Translations under genes and position numbers: made by a program
From: Acephala macrosclerotiorum
Taxonomy: Eukaryota; Ascomycota; Leotiomycetes; Helotiales; Mollisiaceae
Assembly: GCA_014904845.1 (NCBI GenBank)
Contig: MU119345.1
Span: 62,001-126,000, forward strand
Length of the DNA stretch: 64,000 nt
Direction: 5' to 3'
The notes under the pieces: model-generated
What the model was told of the DNA's origin: nothing
The model's database searches: none
What the model saw: only the letters and a program-made list of their open reading frames with translations
Part shown: one piece after another, positions 56,621 to 64,000 of the stretch
Position numbering within the stretch: the stretch's first letter is position 1
Layout: each line of letters starts with the position of its first letter

Positions 56621-58375
56621 ATGGCAGCTCCCGAGATAGAACTCCTTTCCAACGACGATCTTGGACCTTTCTCCGAGGAGGACATCAGCCTCGGCGGTGA
56701 AGACAAAAAATGGTACAATGACTCATCGATATCGGATTCCATAAATCCAAATCGGCAGGAAAATGTTTTGGATGAGACCTCACCCATCATCTATCACTAC
56801 CTCACATTCGAAACCGCTCTTCCGTTCCCCTCAACCAGTATATCAACCAAATCTCCCTCTGAAACTCCTCCCCCAGAGCCAGACCTTCACAAATTCGGGT
56901 CCCCATTCGAATGGCAAGAATCAAGGAAACGATTCATGATCTGGCTCTCCTGTATAGCAACGTGCATCACAGCCTACACAGCAGGATCCTACTCCCCAGC
57001 AGCGGCACAAATGTCAGTAGAATGGCACGTTAGCGAAACAGCTATCGTGGTAGGTATCACAACATTCTGCTCAGGCTTCGCCATCGCTCCTATGGTCCTA
57101 GCCCCTTTCTCCGAAATCAATGGCCGTTACCCTGTTTTCGTGGGTGCAGGAATCCTGTACCTCATTTGCCAGGTTTGTTGTGCCGTTACGCATTCTTATC
57201 CTGGGATGTTGGTTGCGAGGTTCTTTGTTGGGTGTGGAAGCTCGGTATTTTCGACTATGGTGGGTGGTGTGGTTAGTGACTTGTATCATGCTGAGGGGAG
57301 GAATACGCCGATGGCGTTGTTTTCTGGGGCTGCGCTTATGGGGACGGGACTGGGTCCGCTGGTGTCGGGCTTTATTGCTCAACATACGGATTGGAGATGG
57401 GTGTTTTGGGTTCAGGTTATTACTTGTGGGTTATTGATTACGGCCGTCACTGTCTTCTTCCGCGAGACGAGAGGCAGTATTCTTCTGAGCAGGAAAGCTC
57501 AAAGAATTAACAAGTGGATGGAAGAGCGTGAAGCAGCAGGATATATCGGTTTCGATATGCCTATTTCTTCAAGCGAGAAGTCTCGAATCGAGAGCCAACG
57601 AATCAGATGGAAAGTCAAATCGGACGAGGAACGAGAAAGAATCACAAAGATGATTGGCATTTCAGTCTACCGACCCTTCCATCTTCTCGTCACCGAGCCA
57701 GTCGTCTTTTTCTTCTCCCTTTGGGTTGCTTTCGCTTGGGCAGTCCTCTACCTAACATTCGGCTCTATCCCTCTCGTTTTCAGCACATCTCATGGCTTCA
57801 ACCTCGAGCAATCCGACTCTGTGTTTGCCGCTATGATCGTTGGTGCCATCCTCTCAACAATTATCTCATGCTACCAAGATCGTGTCCTAGCTCACTGGCT
57901 TTCTACCTCCGCTGCTAAAAATCCGAATAGCAAGAACAAACTCCATCGAGCCCTCGATCTCACCTCACCAGAAGGCCGTCTCTACTTCGCATGCATCGAA
58001 TCTGCTCTATTACCCATCGGCCTCTTTTGGTTCGGCTGGACTCAATTCTCCTCAATTCCCTGGATCGTTCCAGCCCTCTCCATAGGCTGCGCTACAATGG
58101 GCATCTACTCCATCTACCTCGCTACCTTCAACTACCTCGCAGATACTTATCATCGCTACGCAAGCTCTGCACTTGCGGCGCAGAGTTTTTGCCGGAATAT
58201 CCTTGGGGGTGTGTTCCCGTTGGTGACGGTGCAAATGTTTAGAGGGTTGACATTTCAAGGTGCGGCGAGTTTGTTGGGTGGGTTGGCGGCGCTGTTGACG
58301 GCTGTTCCTTGGGTGTTGGTTTTTTATGGGCCGAGAATTAGGGCGAGGAGTAAGTTTGCTGGGAAGATTATGTGA
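56621..58375 (+). CDS. MFS transporter, DHA1 (drug/polyamine:H+ antiporter) type
   Basis: This single exon encodes 584 residues. A hydrophilic N-terminal region of about 105 residues precedes 12 predicted membrane helices. The first starts at FMIWLSCIATCITAYTAGSY. Family motifs: VARFFVGCGSSVFSTMVGG (helix 4), LFSGAALMGTGLGPLVSGFI (helix 5, antiporter-type GxxxGPxxGG-like motif C), and TDWRWVFWVQ. A central cytoplasmic loop is basic. Late FNYLADTYHRYASSALAAQS and RNILGGVFPLVTVQMF are typical of fungal DHA1 exporters such as Tpo-type polyamine and drug pumps. It is likely in the plasma membrane. The substrate is unknown. Confidence 0.92.
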   Translation: MAAPEIELLSNDDLGPFSEEDISLGGEDKKWYNDSSISDSINPNRQENVLDETSPIIYHYLTFETALPFPSTSISTKSPSETPPPEPDLHKFGSPFEWQESRKRFMIWLSCIATCITAYTAGSYSPAAAQMSVEWHVSETAIVVGITTFCSGFAIAPMVLAPFSEINGRYPVFVGAGILYLICQVCCAVTHSYPGMLVARFFVGCGSSVFSTMVGGVVSDLYHAEGRNTPMALFSGAALMGTGLGPLVSGFIAQHTDWRWVFWVQVITCGLLITAVTVFFRETRGSILLSRKAQRINKWMEEREAAGYIGFDMPISSSEKSRIESQRIRWKVKSDEERERITKMIGISVYRPFHLLVTEPVVFFFSLWVAFAWAVLYLTFGSIPLVFSTSHGFNLEQSDSVFAAMIVGAILSTIISCYQDRVLAHWLSTSAAKNPNSKNKLHRALDLTSPEGRLYFACIESALLPIGLFWFGWTQFSSIPWIVPALSIGCATMGIYSIYLATFNYLADTYHRYASSALAAQSFCRNILGGVFPLVTVQMFRGLTFQGAASLLGGLAALLTAVPWVLVFYGPRIRARSKFAGKIM

Positions 58376-59016
58376 AGTGAACTTGAGGGGATTGGTAAAT
58401 GAGATGCATACTGTGGGGACTTGTGATTCTATGACGAGAAGGTCCAGGTCTCCAACACATGACGGCTGGCGAAAGAATTGGGAGGCACGGCTGATCGAAA
58501 ACTTGGACTCCAAGTATGCGACGTGGAAAGAGCTGTAATACGAGCAGCGGCAGATCAATGGCTTGCATCCATCTGGAAAGTCAGCTTGGCTTCGTTTGCC
58601 ATCTGGGATGGGAGGAAGCTCTCATGGCAGACTTGGAGGGTAGTTTACAGGGGTTCGCAGAACAGGAATCTAATACAGAAATTTCGCTATAAAGAGTTGT
58701 TCATTGTCGACTTATCATCCATTTATTGCGTCCTCAGTTGCTTTTTGGCAGGGAGTTGAGCTGATTGGCGAGGTGATCACGCATGAGCAGCCACACACGT
58801 GGTTCAGTGCCTAATCTTCAGCAACAGTTGGCATAGCTTTCCTCTTCCACCTTCCACCTGCACTCCTTCACTGTTGCTCGCACAAAGGCACACATGCTAT
58901 CTCGCAGCATTCTTTGTTTTTGTTGTATCGTTTAGTGTTCGGAACTTGAAGCGCAAAGGGGGGATGGCATTCAGAGCAACAAGGCTGCGACGTTGAACAC
59001 CATTCGCAAGATAAAA
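58376..59016. other. intergenic region
   Basis: A 641-nt gap carries the transporter's 3' flank and the HET gene's promoter. Small frames are unremarkable. Confidence 0.5.
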
Positions 59017-60458
59017 ATGCGGCTGATCGACACCTCGACGCTCAAGCTCTCTGAGTTCATCGGGGATCATATTCCACCGTATGCGATCCTGTCCCACCGG
59101 GTTAGTATGAACTGTTTCCTTCAAGTTTCAAGTTCTTATTTTGGTTTGCGACTTCTTCACAGCCTCGAATGTACCCCCCACAGCCAAGCCGGCTTACTTT
59201 ACTCCATAGCTCGGAAATGTCTCTAAGATACGCAATAACTAATACATTGAGCATCTAGTGGGAGGGCTCTGAAGTCACGTACCAAGAGCTCTCCAATGGC
59301 ACGTGGTCAGAACTAGCAGGTGCAAGCAAGATTAGGGGCTGCTGTGCTCAAGCACAAAAAGATGGATTCCAGTGGGCTGTAAGTAGCATTTTAATCGTCG
59401 CTTTCGAATTGTAGCTAACAATATCGAAGTGGATCGACTCATGCTGCATAGACAAAAGCAGTAGCGCTGAGCTCTCTGAGGCTATCAACTCCATGTTCAA
59501 GTGGTACCAACATGCAGAAGTATGCTATGCATACCTGTCAGATGTCACTTCGGCGGTTGAGGATCCATTAGCTTGTGATTCGGACTTTCGACGCAGCCAA
59601 TGGTTCACACGTGGTTGGACACTTCAGGAGCTTTTGGCTCCTCAATTCGTGGAATTTTACGACCTAAAATGGATCGAGATCGGCTCGAAATCAAGCTTAG
59701 CGCGAGCGATTACGGAGATAACTGGTATAGCTGCTCTTTACAACTATCAATGGGCTTCTGTCGCTCAAAAATTGTCATGGGCTGCGAGGAGAAAGACAAC
59801 AAGGGAAGAAGATATCGCCTATTGCCTAATGGGTCTTTTCGACATCAACATGCCGACGCTATACGGGGAGGGACATAAAGCTTTTCTCAGGCTGCAACTC
59901 GAGATCTTGAACAAGAGTGATGACGAGTCCATCTTCGCATGGGAGGTCCCTGATCCACCAGTTTTAGACCGAGAGACGCAATATGGCCTTCTTGCACATT
60001 CTCTGACGTGGTTCAGACTGCCAGATGTCGTCGTTTCCCCGTTCGATAAAGAACGTAAGCGGCACAGCATAACGAACAAGGGCCTATGTATAGAGCTCCT
60101 TGTAAAGGCGGAAGGTCGCCCTGGAGAGCAGATCTTCTTTGCTCCGTTGAACTGTGCAAAGCCAGTGCGCAAGCAAGGGCACCAAAGGGGCTCCTATGTC
60201 AACGTCAGCTTGTGGATCGTTCGGGTTTGGGATGAATATATCCCGATCACATATCGCCGACACACTCTGATCTATGAAAATATGGGATCAGTAGTGAAGG
60301 GGGGATTCACAACAATGGTCATGTTCTTCGAAATATACAAGCCTATTCGGGAATACTCAATCTCCTCCCTCGATTGCGGTCCCATAAAGCTTGTGATTAA
60401 ATCAAGAATTTTATCCAGACTTGGGTTTAGGCCCGAAGCTGAAGATCGAGAAGACTGA
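59017..60458 (+). CDS. HET-domain protein
   Basis: Exons 59017-59100, 59259-59378 and 59430-60458 give 410 residues. Introns are 158 nt (GTTAGT...CTAG) and 51 nt (GTAAGT...GAAG). The start MRLIDTSTLKLSEFIGD and the blocks PPYAILSHRWEG, WIDSCCIDKSSSAELSEAIN, YAYLSDV, WFTRGWTLQELLAPQFVEFY and EEDIAYCLMGLFDINMPTLY are the complete N-terminal HET domain of the HET-E/HET-D-like class. The acceptor AAG at 59429 is required to join QWA to WIDSCC. HET proteins mediate heterokaryon incompatibility. After the TGA at 60456-60458 the same frame stays open to 60842 with protein-like sequence (LAYVVDIKSSRESEP), so the gene may have lost its end or have one more intron (see findings). Confidence 0.85.
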
Positions 60459-60842
60459 GGTGACAGACCTAAGACACTCTGGGATTTGACAAATGTTGAT
60501 GAACCTGTTTTACCAAAGTGTTTATGGCATCATTTCATTGATACCTTGACGTTCCGTCGAGAGTCTGAGAGACTCTTCCTTATCATTCGCAATCTCGGCA
60601 ATGCGGACCCCGCGTGGATCGTCACGCGAAGTAGCCTCGATCGATGTATTGAGGAATGTCTCAGGTCGGTTGGGGAAGCTCGCCGAGACTATGTACGCAC
60701 AGACAGAACCACCCAAGTGCTAGTCGATGGTATCAAAATATGGTTGTCGTTGAAAAAGGCTATTTGCGGGACAGAGTTGGCATATGTCGTCGACATCAAA
60801 TCGAGCCGTGAAAGCGAGCCGCCACTTCCAACTCTTCGGTGA
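60459..60842 (+). other. probable C-terminal extension of the HET gene
   Basis: This is the same frame as the upstream HET exon, open for 127 codons after a single TGA. LFLIIRNLGNADPAWIV, DRCIEECLRSVGEARRD and VWLSLKKA-like (KIWLSLKKAICGTELAYVVD) segments resemble the tail of other HET proteins. No ATG opens it. A 42-nt intron (GTTTAG at 60425 to GACAG at 60466) would remove the TGA and keep frame, but it is shorter than other introns here and has a poor donor. Confidence 0.5.
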
Positions 60843-63621
60843 CTCAGCATATGGGACAAAATTCTGCGAAAGGGAAAAGATAAGTGAAATGGATGATCGA
60901 GTAGGAAGACATTCGTAGCGTTTGGCACGAATATTTTTGGAACTGGTTAACAATTCATGCAAGATAGCACGCGTAAAATGGATGCTCATTAGAAGCGTAG
61001 TGACAGGTTTTCGCTGGCATTGAAGTCTCGAATAATTTCATCGTTCGAATTTGGGAGGACGCGTCTTCGCCGAGCCAGTTCTCAGTGCGTGCAGTTGGTG
61101 CAAAACTTAACAAGACATTGAGGTCTCGCTTAAGTCAGGGGTTCCCATCGAGGAGAAAAACACGTTTGAGACTATAAATCTATGAATTAACTTTGCATGT
61201 TGACTCTATACCTCTTTATGCTAAGACCGGGCTATCCTGATATCTCCCAAATGAACCGTGCAGCGGGGACGCGGCTTCGAGATTCTAATACGTACCATGA
61301 ACTGTTGACAAGGAGGAATGTTCATGCACTGATGTGCGATAATACCAGTCGTACGTCAACAATCCCACTAAGCCCCATCAATACTCTAAACGAGGTTATT
61401 TTTGGTATGGGAACAAGTTGTCCCTGTGCGGTGTTCAAACCCCGGGATGGCGGGGTAATTTACCCCGCTTTTTGACCGTCCAGGACAAATTTCGCTTACC
61501 AAACTTCCCGGAACGCACTGAGCAGAGGGTACGAGTCAAGAACAAGTTTGAGGGTCTGTGCCACTATGCAGTTACAGAGAAAAATTCTGTGACGGTGGCA
61601 GACTAGCCCTATTCAATCTCGTGCCGGAACATCTCGTTCGCGATCTGAGATACGAAACTTCAGAATGAGTTCTTGCATCCAAATTACGGCCTTGAAGTGA
61701 TCAAACGCATGAGCTACAGGAGAGATACAAGAGGCTTATTATCTAAAGAAGCGGTGCTGATATACATGCTGATGTTCCGAATCTGACAGGCCTAGACCGC
61801 ATAAGATAGCCGTCAAACAAATGTCATAGCAGATTCAGTCTCACCAGTTCGATCGCAGGAAATCATGAAACAGCATGACACGATGGAGTAGATTCGCTCA
61901 GTAGCTTCGAGTACTTTCTGAATTTTCGTGTCGATACTGATGAGACGAAAGGGTCAAGTAAACAAGTAGACGCGTAGCAAAGATGATTGGAGAAATTTAC
62001 GGCCATGATCCTCAACTTGACAAGGAGGGCATCAAAGTCACCTTGCGTTCGAATGTCAAACCCAGCGCGCGAACCCCCAACGACGCCGAACTTTCCAAAA
62101 ACAGCGATGGCTCGAGGGTCAAGGCGTGAGCCTTTCTAGATTACAACAGTACGTGGCGCAATAGATGGGAAGCTAAATACTCCCTGCTTCCGCAGCTGAC
62201 GACGTCCAAAAAGCCACAATCCGTTTAAGTCCAAAAGGATCAAGTACCATGTCAACTTGACATTGTCACAATCTTGATGTTTGATAAGAACATCCGTCTC
62301 TTGTATCATCTATGAACTGGAATCGAGAGACGGTAGTAGGAATAAGAATATATTTGAAAGAAGCATAAATTGAAGCATGATTATGTCAAATATAAGAAGA
62401 ACAGATGATTGGGTTGTATGCAAGTGCGGATCAACGGTAGGAAACAACTAATTGACAGGAACCTTGCCAAGTAGAAAGGACCTATCGGAACAGTCCCAGG
62501 CTTCAACCGAGCAGTCGTCCTCTTGCGAGCAGTGAGAAGTATAATTCGATAATGCTATTCGCATTCGTAAGAAGTGCCTTAATGCTAGCTTCTGGTAGAC
62601 CACTCAGGTTGGCAGGACACTCGCCTCCGTGAGCAGTGTGTCATTCAGGCGATGTGAACTTGTGATAACTTTGAACGTTTATTTGAGAAACTCTATCATG
62701 AGCACAGATCAGGTCGCAATCATGCCATGAACCAGTAATGATCGTGGTTTCGCTGCTAATCGATGTTGTGAATATCAGTGAGTGATTCAGATATTGTCAG
62801 TTGGTGGAGAGTGCACTGAGACAGTGATCAATGTCGGAATGAGGTCTCACGCTCGATCGAGCATCGGCTCATATGGGTTGTCTCAGCTGGACTGGATGCC
62901 CTAGTGAATTCACTTTATTAAGGGAACATTCCCACTTAGCTAGATGGGCAGATTAGACATCACAATACCACTCCTTTTGCCCTCTCAACTGATAGATATG
63001 AGGGACGGCAATACTCACGTTTCTCCACTTTGTATTTCGCTGTGATTTTTCCACGGAATCTACGATTCCCATCGTTCTATTCATGTCTGACTCGCGGAAT
63101 TTGAGCTTTGCGCTCTCTGTTCCCGCTAAGCGGTTTCCATGTTCAGCTGCTGCAACATCCCGTTTTGTTTGAGTCCCTTTCTTTCCCGAGTGTCTGTGCA
63201 TGTTTCAAACCCAACTCATAGAAGACGTAACACAGAAGTCGATCCCATCATAAGAACAGGGAAGCGTGAGGTATATACCATTTATCGGCGAAATTTGGCA
63301 ACCTTAAATAGATCCTCTTCATCCATTGCGCCAGATACAGTTATGTCACCGACGCCATTATGCGTTAGCATATAGTTCGTCATCAACCGTGCGTATCTCG
63401 ACGAACTTTCTTCTTAGGAATGATTGCCAGTAGATCTGGAGGAATTATCCGGGGTATGCATGAATATGCTCTTGAAAAGTTCAAATTGCACTAGTGACGA
63501 GCAGTGAGGAAAGAGCACATGTTGGTAGTGTGGTCGGGATACATCTTAAGATGTGGGTACTCCCGCTCTCTGGAGTGAACAATCAAGAGCTGGCCTTGTC
63601 TTCGATGAACGATATCTCAAG
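60843..63621. other. gene-poor region
   Basis: No gene is supported in 2.8 kb. A 48-codon frame from a true ATG (61983-62129, MIGEIYGHDPQLDKEG) has coding-like composition and could be an exon or relic, but I recognise no family. Other frames are short. The right part contains the aquaporin promoter. Confidence 0.4.
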
Positions 63622-64000
63622 ATGCCTATTCCGCTAGCTTATAAACACGAACAGAATGGCAATAGTGACTTTGTGTTCCCTCGAACGCCACCAACACCAC
63701 AACGATACCAACCACCGGTTTTTGAGAAGAAGGACTTGCTGCCAGAAAAATCCAGGAGCAAGTACATATCTTGGATGAGCGATGGAGTTCGACATCATGT
63801 TATTGCGATGTTAGCAGAATTTGTGGGAACTTTGATGTTTCTTTTCTTCGCATTCGTTGCGGCCCAGACCGCGAACAATAAACCGGACACTCTCCTAAGG
63901 ACCAACTTCCTGAGCGATCCAAGCCTGCTTCAACTGATATATATCAGTCTGGGATTCGGAATCAGTCTTGCAGTAAATGTGTGGATTTTCTACCGCATCA
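63622..64000 (+). CDS. aquaporin / MIP family protein (cut at window edge)
   Basis: 126 codons are visible from the ATG at 63622 (MPIPLAYKHEQNG). A hydrophilic N-terminal region of about 60 residues with FPRTPPTPQRYQPP precedes helix 1 (VIAMLAEFVGTLMFLFFAFV), containing the AEFVGT motif of fungal aquaporins, and helix 2 (LIYISLGFGISLAVNVWIFY). The NPA motifs lie beyond the window. MIP channels pass water or glycerol across membranes; which one cannot be told from this part. Confidence 0.88.
   Translation, partial: MPIPLAYKHEQNGNSDFVFPRTPPTPQRYQPPVFEKKDLLPEKSRSKYISWMSDGVRHHVIAMLAEFVGTLMFLFFAFVAAQTANNKPDTLLRTNFLSDPSLLQLIYISLGFGISLAVNVWIFYRI

Noticed and set aside
1..64000. Secondary-metabolite gene cluster or CRISPR array
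   Set aside because: No PKS, NRPS or terpene core enzyme is present; the oxidoreductase, SDR and MFS genes are scattered among housekeeping genes. No direct-repeat/spacer array is seen, and the genome is eukaryotic.

Overview
The window reads as nuclear DNA of a filamentous ascomycete (Pezizomycotina; a leotiomycete or close relative would fit, but I cannot place it further). The evidence is spliced genes on both strands with short introns (46-84 nt is typical, with GTAAGT-like donors and CTRAC-like branch sites), no operons, and fungal families such as HET-domain proteins, DUF1769, DUF1748, an Atg28-like protein and MFS/DHA1 transporters. Exon boundaries were worked out by eye from splice signals and reading-frame continuity. 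No transcript data were available.

Layout. 0.5-10 kb, minus strand: kelch/BTB regulator, 1-Cys peroxiredoxin, membrane-anchored alpha/beta hydrolase. 10-20.4 kb, plus strand: a Trm734/WDR6-type WD protein, a small unknown gene, a decayed F-box gene, degenerate membrane-protein-like ORFs and a second alpha/beta hydrolase. 20.6-21.7 kb: a truncated, frameshifted HET relic. 23-26 kb: pyruvate kinase (-) and a four-exon DUF1748 gene (+) facing away from each other across about 0.6 kb. 26-31 kb: gene-poor DNA, then a HET-ankyrin gene whose repeats contain a run of Ns. 31.5-35.3 kb, minus strand: DUF1769 protein and an FBXO31-like F-box protein. 37.6-38.5 kb: a tRNA-Glu(CTC) gene carrying two insertions, then a cupin gene. 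39-42.3 kb: SPT5 (-), divergent from a quinone-oxidoreductase gene (+) with one in-frame TGA. 44.4-48.5 kb: DCAF7/WDR68-type WD protein (-) and phosphopantetheine adenylyltransferase CAB4 (+). 49.8-53.2 kb: an F-box-like protein (+) converging on a short-chain dehydrogenase (-) with an 11-nt exon. 54-58.4 kb, plus strand: Atg28-like protein and MFS transporter. 59-60.8 kb: a HET gene with an in-frame TGA near its end. 60.8-63.6 kb: no recognisable gene. The right edge cuts an aquaporin.

The genes do not form one pathway. Core housekeeping genes (SPT5, pyruvate kinase, CAB4, TRM734, WDR68, PRX1) are interspersed with fast-evolving accessory loci (three HET loci, two decayed genes, F-box genes), which are probably linked to self/non-self recognition. 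The most unusual element is the tRNA-Glu gene. Its cloverleaf is complete only if a 7-nt insertion after the anticodon and a 53-nt GT...AG insertion inside the T-stem are both removed.
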